DNA of 64,000 nt, taken from Hermodice carunculata. Taxonomy: Eukaryota > Annelida > Polychaeta > Eunicida > Amphinomidae. A program made the translations under genes and the position numbers. Location of the stretch: positions 77,426,914-77,490,913 of the forward strand of contig OZ026623.1 in the NCBI GenBank assembly GCA_964020975.1, in the 5' to 3' direction. The notes below the pieces were generated by a model that was given only the letters and a program-made list of their open reading frames with translations, made no database searches and was not told where the DNA came from. Of this stretch, positions 47,544 through 60,018 are shown one piece after another. Position 1 is the stretch's first letter; each line of letters starts with the position of its first letter.

Positions 47544-48527
47544 CTGAAGTCAATTTCAGAGGTATACGCACCTACAATTAGAAGAGAGGGAAATACAAAT
47601 AGCATGAAAAGCTGATTGTTGTGACTGATGATACATGTTTCCTATGTTGTGTGCACGTATAGACACTAGCAAGTAGAAATTACATAATATTGGAAAATTT
47701 GAATAAGAAAAACATCTTTCCCTTTAAATTTATGTACATTTTAATACAAACCATTATCTTTATGCAAACCTAAAAAAATTCACACGGTAGAATACATAGT
47801 GAGTTTTGCTTAATCAACACCTGCCGGGACGGTAGGTTATAAATGATATTCTTATGCATAGTGCCAATTTTGAAAAGCAAAAATGTTACGAATATCTTAC
47901 CCCAAAAGAAAGAGTAGACAGAGATACTGCCTGGCTGGAGTTTACGGTACCTGTGTCATTTCGGATGCTCTGCAGTTTATCCCTTTCCAGCACCCATATG
48001 CCCGGCACTACGCACCCTAAGTACATGAGGATACACGGGCTGGCCCTAAAAGAAAGCGGGAAAAAAGGATGTACAACAAGCGGTATTTAACCAAACTGTG
48101 TGCAGGCTGAAAAGTTATCATGTTAAGGTTTCAGATGTATTTTGATGAGCACCCTACAGCAACCCTGCGACGACGAAAAAATATTTCTCACATCCGGAAG
48201 GCAATGGCCGTCTAAAACGTTTGGAATTCAGACACATGCGTTTCTTGAGTCTATGCAAACATTACAAACTTTGGTTGACCAAAGTAGCCGTTATTTCAGC
48301 AATTGTCTTCATCTTTGAAAATAATTTTCTCGTAAAACTGAGCTTCTCACATTGATTACACGTAGGTCTCACATTTTGAATACGCCCAAAATCTATTGTG
48401 GATAATAATTATTCCAAAAACATAACGCGCATGGGTTTATTTGAATGCTGTTCTTAATGTCAGGCACAATTTTGCATGGTTGGCTGATTAAACAGGGATT
48501 CAGAGCCTTAAACCATGTGTCTATTTT

Positions 48528-48579
<52 letters not shown>

Positions 48580-51368
48580 TCATTCTTTCTTTCTTTCTTT
48601 CTTTCTTTCTTTCATTCTTTCTTTCTTTCTGACCAAGTTTGTCCGGAGTTTTTCTTTGACAATATTATTTCGAAAACCTCCAAACATACCATGGTGACTG
48701 ACCCACCAGTGAAATTGCGAATATCGTTTAGAGTAGTCATGATGTTTAAAATTATGCAAATTAGCTAAAATTAAAATTTTAAAAGCTCCATATCTTCCAA
48801 TCTACTGCAGATGGACACAAAATTTCAATATGCATGTATGGGTTTGTGACACTTGCCAATATAATGAACATTTAACGAAAGTTGTAGAATTTGAAATCAT
48901 GCTAACTAGGGGCATTGAAAAATGTAACAGTTGAATATCTCCCAAATTATTGCAGACAGAGATGCCATTCCAACTTCAATTTTTAGGTTTGTGGCAAAGC
49001 CGCATCCAATCAACCATGAAACAAAGTTGTAGGATTTGAATTGACGCAAACTCGGTGAATATGCAAAATTTTAAATCTTGAATAGCTTCAAAACTGTTAT
49101 AGGTAGAGGTGCGTTTCGAATTCAATTTATGGGTTTGTGACACAGCCGCATTCGAAGAACAATGAACCAAAGTTGTGGAATTTTAATTGATGTAAATTAG
49201 GTGCATATGCAAAATTAAAATCTTGAAGAGGTTCAAAACTATTATAAATAGCAGTTTCATTCCAATTTCAATTTGTAGGTTTATGACATGGCCGCATTCA
49301 ATGAAGCAAAATTATAAAATTTTAATGATGCAATTTAGGTGAATACACAAATTTAAATATTGAATAGCTTCAAAAGTACTATAGATATAGATGTGATTTC
49401 AACTTCACCTAATAGGTTTGTGACATAGGTGCATCCATTGAACCATGAGTCAAAGTTGTAGGATTTTGATTTATGCAAATAAGGCAAATACACAAACTCT
49501 TAATCTTGAATAACTTCAAAACTATTATACACAGAGGTACCATTCCAACTTCAATTTGCAGGTTTGTGACATGATCGCATCCAATGCACCATGAACCAAA
49601 TTTTCAGGCTTTACATTTATGCAAATTAGGCAAAAATACAGAATAAGATGTTGAATAGCTTTAAAACTATCAAAGATAGTGGTGTCAGTCAAACTTCAGT
49701 TTGTGACATGGCCACATCCAATGAACCAAGAACCAACGTTTTAGCATTTTAATTTATGCCATTTAAGGCTAATAAGCAAAATTTAGACTTTGTTAAACAA
49801 TGGCAAAGTGTAGCATTTCAAACTGTTCTCATCGTGCAGGCACCTAGATAGATTTGCTTACTGCAAATCTTCTTTTCTAGTTTCACTAGTTGATTCGTTG
49901 GGACGTAACGACCCTTTTCCCCTGTCGGTGGAGCCACTGGTGCACTGGGACTATTTTCATAATAAAAATTCACAAATTTGATAAATGGGAAGGGTAAGTG
50001 TCAGTCACCTAGGAGACCTTATAAAATGGACGGAGAAAGGTCGCTTGCTGTCTCCAGTGACCCGTTACCCACATCCTGTCGATTGCTAGCTGTCTTTGCC
50101 TCATTGTCCGATGACAATTTTTTTTGTGCAAACGTGATGCTTTACAAATGGCTCAGTGGCGTGTTGAAACACTATACAGGCAAAAGAAACGCCATTGCAA
50201 ATCTTGCTTAGAAACGTTAATAATTTTGGCAATGTGTTAATACCCCAAAAATGTTTTCACATGTACTTTTGGCGACGGCTTGGGAACCAGCACACCTACA
50301 CAAAATAGATTCTGTGAAAACCGGGGGAGATGTATCATATTTGTGTATTTATATGTTCAAAAAGCAACCGGACTTTTAAAGGTCTTCTTGATTGACCATG
50401 TTCAAATTTGGTGCATGCATGGGTTGTCTCACCATACACTGCGATTTTTAAAAAATGGATGTGAAAAATAATACTTTTATCCACATTTTTATTTTAATAA
50501 CTCACTGCGCCTGCAATCGTCGCTTTCCGTTCATTTCCGACACCCATAAGGCGCGAAAGGCTTCTGAGGTCACAAACGTGGATCTCGCACAGTCAAGATT
50601 TACAGAGACAACTGGCAAGGCCGTGAGAACCGATCTAACCTATGTAGCTAACACTTTGGGGAAAGTGACTTTGATTTGTCAAATATGACGATGTTTAGGA
50701 TAGGTTTGGAAAGAAAAAGCTGCTGCTGTTGCAAAAATACGGTCCCATCACGGGCCAATGGAAGGTTTCATGGAACTGGCCAAATTAGGCATCCCAGATA
50801 TAGAATATTCATATGGTGGCTGTCTCAAAGCGGATAAACCCAAACCAATATTTCCTGGCGTATATTGTCTGTCACGAGACTCGCTTGCAAGGGTGTTTTT
50901 CACCACTCTAATACCAAACTTAACTGCATCAGTTACCCTCCCCTCCGCTTTGGTTCTCTCTCTCTGTTTGATAATAATATTTTATCGATTTATAATTTTT
51001 GTTGGTAAACCCAAACAATTTGGGGGGGGGGGGAGGGAATGACAGTTACGCAAAGGATTAGCAAGGGGGGGGTCCTTCCCTAGGCCCCCGCCCTCGCTAA
51101 TCCACAATGACAAAAAATGTGAAAAAAAAGTTACATGTTTGTACCATTTCCAATCTCTGCCCGTTCTCTTCCACACTGTTAGAATCATCTCCACCAACAG
51201 CAGACACAGAAAGAGCGCAATGCCCCAGAAACGCCGATCCTGAAGAACGTCAACAACGCGCCATATAACGATGAACGCATGTAGAATGAACAGAAGTCTT
51301 GCAATTATAGCTTTAGCTACTGATGTTATAGTGCCAGTTACTGTTGTTTTCTCTTCGCTTTTTGTCAT
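46861..51368 (-). CDS. TMEM26: TMEM26-like multi-pass membrane protein, three exons, complete
   Basis: Transmembrane protein 26 family, function poorly known (TMEM26 is a surface marker of beige fat cells in mammals). Exons 51145-51368, 47951-48045 and 46861-47543 join in frame to 333 codons plus stop; the human protein is 368. Hydrophobic segments at about residues 19-36, 49-64, 78-92, 113-124 and four more. Family motifs: LLVIGRWLLP (120-129), LSQLLLVYIGSASDIMD (138-154), SDLWSFFALMFMQDGPFLAI (211-230), FFFTVKNAMVVALYLYR. The long loop after segment 3 in vertebrates is short here. The polar C-terminal tail is lineage-specific. The start ATG is followed by a charged MTKSEEK head. Confidence 0.93.
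47951..48045 (-). CDS. TMEM26: TMEM26-like exon 2
   Basis: WASPCILMYLGCVVPGIWVL then ERDKLQSIRNDT; matches human [22 protein letters not shown]. Acceptor TTTTAG; donor GTACCG is non-optimal. Confidence 0.88.
48528..48631. repeat. (CTTT)n microsatellite
   Basis: About 26 TTTC units with two CATT interruptions, directly before the 5' end of a family D element. Lies in TMEM26 intron 1. Confidence 0.97.
48634..49882 (+). mobile_element. Family D Helitron/Helentron-like element, full-length copy
   Basis: 5' end CCAAGTTTGTCCGG with hairpin, then about seven tandem units of 120-130 bases (each with ATGCAAATTAGG-like and CCATTCCAACTTCAATTT-like blocks), ending in GATTTGC-ttact-GCAAATC, TTCTTTT, CTAG, then T. 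No coding. A hairpin followed by CTAG before host T is the Helitron 3' signature; the tandem core plus adjoining microsatellite is Helentron/HINE-like. TMEM26 intron 1. Confidence 0.7.
49885..51000. other. TMEM26 intron 1, no recognised feature
   Basis: A plus-strand frame at 50455-50688 (...EVTNVDLAQSRFTETTGKAV...) and one at 50758-51042 look less random than most but match nothing I know and lack splice context. Confidence 0.4.
51145..51368 (-). CDS. TMEM26: TMEM26-like exon 1
   Basis: MTKSEEKTTVTGTITSVAKA...RLLFILHAFIVIWRVVD then WKRTGRDWK; matches human [20 protein letters not shown]...GYKW. Ends phase 2 before GTACAA. Confidence 0.92.
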
Positions 51369-51849
51369 GATGTTATGATCCTAGAACAAAGATAAATAAT
51401 GAGGCAGATTAAGTCAAATCTGCTTTAGACACAAACAACTTTCCGTGGCTTTAGAAATGATAGCACAACCCAGATGGTTGACAAACAGTGCAGCAGCCGC
51501 TCAAGGCATCAGACTGTATAGTACCTGCCCATTCAGGATTCTTAAATACAGGCTCCCTCTCTACCTTCCTTGATACAGGTCAACGGAGATAGATATTTTA
51601 AAGATTCAGGGGCAACTGACCCGGATAACTTGACTCACATGGGTAAGCAACTTGTGGCGTGATTTCTGAGAAATCACGCCACAATAAACCATTTTATATT
51701 CAAGACAATATGCCCCCCTTCCACCTTTCCACAAGAATATATTCAGACAATCAACATGGCAAAAATGCCACAAACTTGACACATTTAGTTGCACTTCTAG
51801 AACTTTTGTTCACTGTCCATTGACAGATATCTCAAATCTACATGTATAG

Positions 51850-52055
51850 GGCAGAACTTTGTGTCTGTTTGTAATAGTTTGGAAGATATGGAGCTTTTAA
51901 AAAAATTTAATTGCCTTTAATTTGCATGATTTTAAATATCATGACTATTCCAACCCAGATGCTTAATTTCACCGGTAGTCGAGTCACCATGGCAAGTTTG
52001 GTGATTGATGGAATAATAGTGTCCGAGAAAAACTCCGGACAAATTTGGTCGTGAA
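51850..52055 (-). mobile_element. Family D element fragment, minus copy
   Basis: Single unit with AATTTGCATGATTTTAAAT, then hairpin GTCCGAGAAAAACTCCGGAC and AAATTTGG, bounded by (GAAA)n. Confidence 0.65.
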
Positions 52056-52058
52056 CAA

Positions 52059-52141
52059 GAAAGAAAGAAAGAAAGAAAGAAAGAAGGAAAGAAAGAAAGA
52101 AAGAAAGAAGGAAAGAAAGAAAGAAAGAAAAAGAAAGAAAT
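52059..52141. repeat. (GAAA)n microsatellite
   Basis: About 20 AAAG units with two GGAA interruptions, next to the family D 5' end. Confidence 0.97.
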
Positions 52142-52146
52142 TGTAT

Positions 52147-52700
52147 TTGTGTCTTTTTGCCCAGAACCACTTCCTAGTAGTCATTACGTATACCCTATTC
52201 CGCAGACCGAACTCTTTACTCTCCATAAGCGAACCTACCCTGTCTAACCTATATACATATGGAACTACTATTGTCCATATTGCACACGTTCCTCTGTAAA
52301 CTTTTGACATAGGCTGTATCAGCCCAAATAAATTAAAGGGACTTCAGTGGGTAACTACTCAACATGTTTCGGAGCCTATTACCCGTACGTGTCTCTCTGA
52401 GTAGTGGCTCCTTGTCCAAGCTAAATATTCAGCAAAGACAACCCACATAATAATGAATAAATATGAACGTGGCAAATGATGAATTAGCTAAATACGTGAA
52501 GTTTTGCTTATTAATGCACAGCTTCATTATGAAAGAAGAATACCTGTCAAATAAACCACAATTACTAAATTTGTGTAGCACAGGTCCAGATAAGAACAAT
52601 TTGACTTACCCCTGAACCAATATGTACCCTTTCTCGCTGGACAGCTTTTCATATTTAAACCACCCGCCAGTGTATACCTGAAGTGGAGACAAGCTGGGGC
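52147..52700 (-). repeat. Inverted partner of the 35790-36335 segment
   Basis: Reverse-complement copy with the same landmark order, carrying an intact exon-like block (about 52611-52678, YTGGWFKYEKLSSEK). The two copies lie 16 kb apart on either side of the TMEM26-like gene. Confidence 0.85.
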
Positions 52701-52868
52701 ATTATATTCAGTCCCAGTTATTGTAAAATAAACAGTTGCAGTTAGACCACCTGTACAAACCAATGGAAATCCTAACAAGGACTGCAACAATGGACATCCT
52801 GCACCAGAAATGTAAAACAAAATCTATGACACCTACCCCTCAAACAAGTAAGCTCTATATCACTGAAG

Positions 52869-52873
52869 AATGA

Positions 52874-52937
<64 letters not shown>

Positions 52938-52939
52938 AA
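52869..52939. repeat. (GAAA)n microsatellite
   Basis: About 17 perfect AAAG units. Confidence 0.97.
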
Positions 52940-52999
52940 AATTCTTGGAAAAACAAAATGTCTGGGTTTGCACCCGGACATAATTATACGCAAAAAGTT

Positions 53000-53640
53000 C
53001 CATGTTGTGTTTCTGCACATGCTGTTTTCACCACATTCACGGTTTAAAAAGCTAAATACTACGTCATAAGGCCTACTATATTGTTAGCTAAGCCCTCTCC
53101 CAGGTCAAACGGATATTTCAGGCGTGTTTTGTAGACAAAGCCATGTGGTGAGTTGCATACTCAGCATAGATACTTTCCTGCTTGCTTGCTTCTTGCTTTC
53201 TATATTTACTAGTATTGTATACAAATGAAGTTTCTTTCTTGACTCATGAATGATTACAGTAATGTATACATCTAAATATAATGGCATTCGATATTTTTAT
53301 GTGGGTGTTTGCTTGTTTGTTAGTTCCTGGTCGTGAAAACCTCTTTTTATATAGCTTTGTACCTCTAATTTAGATCGTGACTCCCAACATGGGCCTCCCG
53401 CAAAACTGCCAAGTCAGAAACTGACACTGTAATCCCCGGGCTGTAATCCTACATTTTGCTTGTTTGTGGTCCAATAACAAATGCCTTGAAACCCCTTTTT
53501 ATATATTCTATGTGACGTTGCACCCTTTCAATAGAGATTGTGACTCCAATAGGGCTTCCCACAAAACTGTTGACTTATGCACCTGACACTATAATCCGAT
53601 AACAATAGGTGCAACCTTGCAGGAATCGTTGACTGACTCC
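53000..53640. other. Intergenic, nothing recognised
   Basis: Two related stretches (near 53330-53420 and 53465-53560) share AACCCCTTTTTATAT-like and GACTCCCAA-like text, suggesting an old tandem duplication of about 150 bases. Confidence 0.4.
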
Positions 53641-53880
53641 TCCAAGACCACATCGACGCCCTTCAGTGACGTCACGACCCAGAGCCCGCTTGATGGCCAA
53701 AAGGGCGCGAACTAGTCAACTTCGGGCTCGTCATGGGGAACAAAATTCTTTAGCAAATAAAGCTATTTTCCTGTGCGAATATGGAAAATGTTTCTTCACA
53801 AAAGTGCTATAACACTTTAAGTCCTTCACTTTGAAACAAAAATAAATCTTTCGGCGTTTGGGACCTTCAGAGATTGCTGT
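53640..53880 (+). repeat. GTGACGTC-type repeat, inverted partner at 61100-61345
   Basis: GACGTCACGACCCAGAGCCC then GCTTGATGGCC...GCGCGAACTAGTCAACTTCGGG and TTCCTGTGCGAATATGG, matching the reverse complement of 61100-61345. The same start also flanks the large unit at 44160. The family is unclassified. Confidence 0.75.
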
Positions 53881-54099
53881 ATACATAAATGCGTTTGGGG
53901 CAAAAATGTTGCTTTCGTGAAATTTTGGACATCTCTTCCAAAACATTTAACATAAAATGACCGATCTTGTGCTGTTGAGATCTGAATATATGTATCTGCA
54001 AGAGTGTACCAGGGATTTGTCGTGACAAAAGTTTGGGTTTTTTGGTAAGGGTGGTGTAAATATAGGAAAATGTATATTACTTTTTTAAATGGGGAAGTT

Positions 54100-54839
54100 T
54101 GCAACACTTTATTTTTGATGCGAATTTAAAAAGGGACTGGTCATAGGGAGAAAACCCCAGATACGTTTTAACCCTCAAGATTTTTTTGGGTAAGTACGCT
54201 ACTTGATAAAAACCATGATTGATATGGCAAATTCGTACGTGATGGAATTATTCATTAACTTGGGCTGAATTCCATTGGGGGGGGGGGGTCAGAAAAGTAA
54301 TTGAATGATCAGTTTGCAACTACATACTTATAAGTCACACAAAAATGCAACAGCTGCCTGACCACCCTGTTTGTCTATGGCTTCACGCACTGATTATTAA
54401 ACTTCGCCTGTACAGTGCACAAAAATTTATTTTGAGATCGTCCTGAGCACCCAAGCCGAGCAACGCGCTTTTTTGTCTTTTGTCGTGTTCTTGGAATTCG
54501 CTCTGATCTTCCTTATAACAACAAAGAGACCCAATTGCGCTGACGTATTTGTGCACTGAGACACATTAGGACACCGCTTGATTTACAACATTTTCACACT
54601 TGATTCAGCATGAAAAACATTTTTTGTTTGTTTTTTTGTTTGTGCTGATAGTGAAGTGGACTATACCCGGATAATTGTAAGAATTACCAGGCGATAATGG
54701 CTGCTCCCCTCAACCGCATAAAAGTTAGGTCACAAAGTCGTTTTTTCGATCGAACAACAGCAAAGGTCCCAGATTTGAAATAGGTTTAATAGTACAGCTT
54801 TGCCCTTAATTGTGTCTGTTTGCCAACACAGACATATTG
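54100..54839. other. Intergenic, nothing recognised
   Basis: Contains a G run (54279-54288) and no homology I recognise. Confidence 0.5.
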
Positions 54840-54848
54840 TCTTTCTTT

Positions 54849-54924
<76 letters not shown>

Positions 54925-54927
54925 TCC
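54840..54927. repeat. (CTTT)n microsatellite
   Basis: About 21 TTTC units before another family D-like 5' end. Confidence 0.97.
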
Positions 54928-54929
54928 AG

Positions 54930-55860
54930 GCAAATTTGTCCGACAATTCATTTGAAAAGTAATATACGTGGAAACTCCAAACTTGGCACAATTATACTTC
55001 TATGGATGAAGTCTTGCCTTTTTATAATGAGAGGTCATGCTTTTCAAAATGATGCAAATGAGGGCTAATTATAGTTTGAAATCTTCAATATCTTATATAC
55101 TATAGTAGATGTGGTGCCAAGTGTATAGAAGTTCGATCATACCAAGGCAAAGGTCATCTCAAATGTCAAGGTCAAAGGTCAGGTCAAGGTCAAAGGCCAT
55201 GTCAATGTCAATTTTAGGTCAAAATGTCATTTTAAAGGTCAAGGTTCACTTCAGGTAGAGATCATCTCAAGATCAAAGGTCACTTACCATGGTGGCTTTC
55301 TTGTAACCATAACTTGGTCAGTTTTTATCCAATTTTTATCATGTTGTCCTCAAATTGTAGCTATTGTAACACTGCATATTTTTGAAACAAGTGACCTCTA
55401 AAGGCCAAAGGTCAACGTCATTTGGACCTTTGGAAGTTTCATCCATCCATAACGGAGCCAATTTCCATCCAATTCTAATCATGCAGGACTCAAATTGTGG
55501 GTATTGCAACAATGCACATTTTTGTAAGAACATGTAACCTCTAAAGGGCAAAGATTAAGCTCTTAATGATACAACTTTGGTCCATGATTCATTTGATACG
55601 GCTATGTGACAAACCTACAAATTGAAGTTAGATTGATACCTGTAATTATAATAGTTTTGGAGACATTCAACTTTTAAATATTTCAAGTGCTGCTAATTAG
55701 CATAATTTCAAATGCTACAGTTTTTGTTCACAGTCCATTAGATTGACCGGTGTCACAAACCTGTATGTACTACTTTAAATTTTGTTTTTACGTTTTAAAT
55801 TGCCCCTAATTTGCATAATTTTTAATGTGACATTCAAATATTATGTTATGCCATTTATAC
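54930..55860 (+). mobile_element. Family D-like element with AAGGTCA-rich interior
   Basis: Begins GGCAAATTTGTCCGACAATTC like other family D copies. The interior includes a dense AAGGTCA cluster (55163-55290), then units with AATTAGCATAATTTCAAATG-like text in the reverse sense. Composite or rearranged copy; 3' end not clear. Confidence 0.45.
55163..55290 (+). promoter_or_regulatory. Cluster of nuclear-receptor half-sites
   Basis: Around nine AGGTCA-type half-sites in 130 bases, including direct repeats with one-base spacing (AGGTCAAAGGTCA) and TCAAGGTCA monomer sites. These match consensus DR1 and ERR/NR5A sites, but binding here is unproven and the sequence is repeat-derived. Confidence 0.4.
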
Positions 55861-56240
55861 TATGTAGTAAAAATTACTATATTAACACCAGATTCCCATG
55901 TTTTGTAAACCTAGGACACAAAATGGCCACAACAAGTGAAACATACATACATTGAAAACACGTGTTCATAAGTACATGTATTTGAGTTTGACTATTTAGA
56001 GGCACATAAAAACATTTACGTGACAATATCTACAAATATCAACTATTAGGCTCACTTGGTCACTGCCATACATAACATTTAATTCCTAACAAAAATCTAT
56101 ACCATTATGCATGTACTTTTTTTGAATGTCGAGATTCAAAACCTACTAAAGGTGTGGACAAACTTAAGTTGCAAGTTTGATCAGGCTTAACAGAGATCAA
56201 ATAAGATTAACCTTTGTTGGAAGTGAGCAGGTTATGAAAC

Positions 56241-56248
<8 letters not shown>

Positions 56249-56287
<39 letters not shown>
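56249..56287. repeat. (AT)n microsatellite
   Basis: About 20 TA units. Confidence 0.97.
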
Positions 56288-56293
<6 letters not shown>

Positions 56294-56551
56294 ACTGATG
56301 AGCAAATATCACTGCTTGGTCCAGAAATACAACAGCTTTGCAAGCCCTGCTTCCTCCCATGTACCCACTGACCCGGACCAAAATCCTTCCACATTACAGT
56401 TGGTCATTACATGGGGTTTGGATCTATGTTTGAGTGATTTCAGGTAGTGGATCTGAATCTCCCTTTACAAAGACATGCTTAACTTTGGTTCATATTGCAG
56501 TTGATGCTATGTCAATAACCTATCAATTGTAGTTGAAATGGCACCTCTTGA

Positions 56552-56554
56552 TGG

Positions 56555-56617
<63 letters not shown>
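56552..56617. repeat. (GAT)n microsatellite
   Basis: About 22 perfect GAT units. Confidence 0.98.
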
Positions 56618-56618
<1 letters not shown>

Positions 56619-57540
56619 AAAAGTTATTGATGCCCTCATGCATGGCACCTGTCAGTCAGCACTAGCTTATTGTGATGGGGAGTCATACCAACGAGGCTTC
56701 AGACTATGTAGCCTGTTTGGGGAAGGAGAGTGGTAAGGGGGGGGGGCGCTAAGACGCTGGTACAAGTAATCATTTTGTCCTTGTACAAGGTATGGAAAAT
56801 AAGAATAAGTACAAATAATAGCTGGTACAAAGTAAGGAAATTAAAAAGGCTTCCAGTAAATACGTATGGCAAATAAAAATACCCAGTGCGCCAGTATGGA
56901 AAACCTCTTACCCCCCACCCCTGCTTTGTAACACATTCCTGACAAGTTTACTCTACCAACACAGCCAGTCTCCCTGGGGATTGAAGGATAAGCCACAGCA
57001 CTTGGCACTGGCATCACTGCCTGTATACTGATAGGTATGGAGGCCAGGCTTCCACAGGTCAATTATCTCTGTATGTACAACAGACTGGCTATGAAGCAGT
57101 CAACACCTTAGGGGGGGGGGGAGGGTTGTCTGATTTATGTGTATTCTGAGGAAATTCATTGACACAGTTATGGCTGGATGAAAATTTCAAAGGTTCAAAT
57201 GACCTTGACCTTTGAACTTTAGACGTCACATGTAAATTACAAAAATATGCAGTGTTGCAGTACCTACAAGTTGGGTCCAATACGGTTAAAATTGGATAGA
57301 AATTGACAGATGTATGGCTGCATGAAAATTTCAAAATCCCAGTACAAAGTGTCAATCAGCACCACTATCTGATCACTTAATAACTAGTGTGATCTGTCTG
57401 AAATCAGAATAGTCTGAGTTGTACTGAGTAAGACACAAATCCACCATGTGGATGAGGATTTACAAACCACTTATCACATTCAGGCAGCACCACTGAAGAT
57501 ACATCTAAATACTTCTAAATCATTACTAACTGTAAAACTA

Positions 57541-57672
57541 AACAAAACAAAGCAAAACAAAAAAAAAACAAAAACAAAAAAACAAAAACAAAACAAAACA
57601 AACAAACAAACAAACAAAAACAAAAACAAAACAAAACAAAACAAACATAAAAAAAAAAAACAACAAAAAAAC
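57541..57672. repeat. (AAAAC)n-type A-rich tract
   Basis: Imperfect AAAAC/AAAC repeats. Confidence 0.9.
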
Positions 57673-57997
57673 CGAACCCCGAAGCCTCTGAAAAATTGCT
57701 TCAATTGTTCTAAGGAAGTCAAAATATATTACTATACTACAACTCCACAATGCAGGATATGATTAACCACGAACAAATTAAACTAATTCCTCTCACAGGA
57801 ATGTCTCCAATATCACAAGTTTTAGAAAAAACATATGTGCTTTTTGAATTCACATGTGTAAAAAGGATAAATCTTCAGTCAGCAGCAAAAGCAGTTCTTA
57901 ATAGTCATGAAATCATTTATTTATCACCTTGCTTATTGGAGGATGCATTCACGTTGCGAACCAGTCTTCCTGCACTTGACGGAGGGCGCTGTCGTTT

Positions 57998-58014
57998 TTG
58001 TTTTTTTTTTTTTG

Positions 58015-58049
<35 letters not shown>

Positions 58050-58114
58050 TTTTTTTTTTTTTTAGGGGCGGGGGGGGGGGAGGGAGAGCGCGCGCTCCTG
58101 GCGCCCCCCCCCCC
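57998..58114. repeat. T tract followed by G run and C run
   Basis: About 65 mostly T bases, then GGGGCGGGGGGGGGGA, GCGCGCGC and a run of C; the G and C runs can pair into a hairpin (58064-58114). Confidence 0.85.
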
Positions 58115-58259
58115 GTAAATCCGCGACTGCCAAAATGCACAGAATGGGACACGATAGTAAGGAACAACACCGAAAGGTTCTCCCTGAGACACAGGAAAGC
58201 ACCAGTGGGGACACTTCTTGCTGGCAAAAACATTATAGGGGGATATATTCATTTATATA

Positions 58260-59460
58260 GGCCTAATTATGGATCTTAACCCTTAATCTCAAGGGTGAAT
58301 GCCAGGGACATTTGACTGACTTCAAGTAACTTGCTAACTTGAGTTAGACTAGGCACGTTAACTGAAATAATGTAAAGGTTGTAAACCAAGAAAATCATTT
58401 TAAAATACAATATATTTTACTCGAGAGGTTTAAACTGGGCCTGTAATGCTTTTCAAAGCAAATAAACGGCGAATCTCCATATTATGTTGTATGTGCATGC
58501 GTATAGATTATGCACAAATCATAGTGAAAAAGTAATCAGGTCTAAATCTACTTGACTTACTGCTTAAATCTACTGGACTTGCAGCTTTCAAAACAAACCT
58601 GTGTTACACAAACACGCAGAAATTGGGACTTTCGCTCAAGTGATTTACACTTCTGCAATGCAAGCTTTTTCTTAAAATAAGAAGTATTTACAAGTTAAAA
58701 AATTCAAAACAGCTAATTATACTGTAATTTGCAGCCTAAAACGTCAAGATAAATATACATTGCACAAACTTCAAAAACATCCTTGTAGTAAAATGTTCCA
58801 CAAAGGGTAAATACCATTGTAAATCCTTTGATAACAGCTACAATCCAGAGTCTTCAATTAGTTGAACGAGGGCATTTAATGGATGAAGAAAGGTTAACAA
58901 TTTACATTAAAATTTGCATTATGAAATACAACTCAATGGGAATACACAGCTCCAGTAGCCCTTCAATATTTTAGTATATTCGATTGTGTATATTCTTCTG
59001 AAGACACACGCTGCTGCTATTTGCGATATCTCCTCTAATATGTATATATCATGTATTCACAGTGTGGCATTCCACAGTTCCCACAGTAATCTGTGAACAA
59101 GTTTTGATCATAGAAAAAAAAATGGAAAATGTTGCATGTTATATCATGGACCACCTCCCTGGTTTTATTTTCCAAGCAGTACCAGGTGTTGTCTGGCTGG
59201 TATTATGTGACAAAAACTCGAAGCATATCAAATAGAAGTGTGTGACTACTATCGTCACAAAACATTTTGTTTTGCATTTTGGCGACTTGAACTATTTTGA
59301 TTTTTGTATGCGGGTACAAATCTGAAACATGTATACATCTTCTTTGTTAATTGTGTAACTTTGTTCATCTTTTGTCCAGTGTGTTTTGTACTGTACACTT
59401 TGTGTGTCACTCCATGTTCTGGAGAACCCCCCGATTAGTGACATCTCGATGTACTACAGG
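58260..59460. other. Intergenic, possible transcript 3' end
   Basis: No frame of note. The run-up to 59476 (short T-rich blocks, then AATAAATATG) resembles a 3' untranslated region with a poly(A) signal on the plus strand, but no upstream coding exon was found. Confidence 0.25.
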
Positions 59461-59802
59461 GTGATCCAGTTGAAAAATAAATATGTTTAAAAAAACATAC
59501 AAACAAATCGAATCTGTCAATCCTGAATTTTAACTGTGGACTGAAAACACGGAAATATATATCCGTACTTTTTTTACATAAATTTCATCGCTGATCTGCG
59601 CTGCTTTTCCGTTTAACCCCCAAATTTGATAAGTTTAAAAAACAAGCCCTATTTCTTACAAGTCATGAATTCAAACTCGAATTTTTCCTCTCTCTCTTGA
59701 AACAGCGGGTGGCTTATAGGCTATAAGTGAAGAGATGAGGATTAAGATGACAGGATGTCTTTCCTTGGTTGACGAGAACAACGATTATAAGTTTTAACTA
59801 AC

Positions 59803-60018
59803 AAAGAGAAGAGAAGAGAAGAGAAGAGAAGAGAAGAGAAGAGAAGAGAAGAGAAGAGAAGAGAAGAGAAGAGAAGAGAAGAGAAGAGAAGGGAAGGGAA
59901 GGGAAGGGAAGGGAAGGGAAGGGAAGGGAAGGGAAGGGAAGGGAAGGGAAGGGAAGGGAAGGGGAGGGGAGGGGAGGGGAGGGGAGAGGAGAGGAGAGGA
60001 GAGCAGAGAAGAGAAAAG
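59803..60018. repeat. (GAGAA)n/(GGGAA)n array, copy 1
   Basis: GAGAA units pass into GGGAA near 59889, then GGGGA near 59960, then GAGGA. Confidence 0.97.

Noticed and set aside
48445-48768. Frames encoding FFLS or KKER repeats (also near 35300, 52060, 52870, 54850)
   Set aside because: Translations of CTTT/GAAA microsatellites.
50758-51042. 94-codon plus-strand frame beginning MEGFMELAKLGIPDIEYSYG
   Set aside because: Looks mildly protein-like but overlaps TMEM26 exon 1 flank antisense, and I recognise no family; not reported as a gene.
56294-56340. CTGATGAG near a GAAA, hammerhead-like
   Set aside because: No stem II and the cleavage site and stem III are absent.
56533-56736. Poly-methionine frame
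   Set aside because: (GAT)n microsatellite read as ATG.
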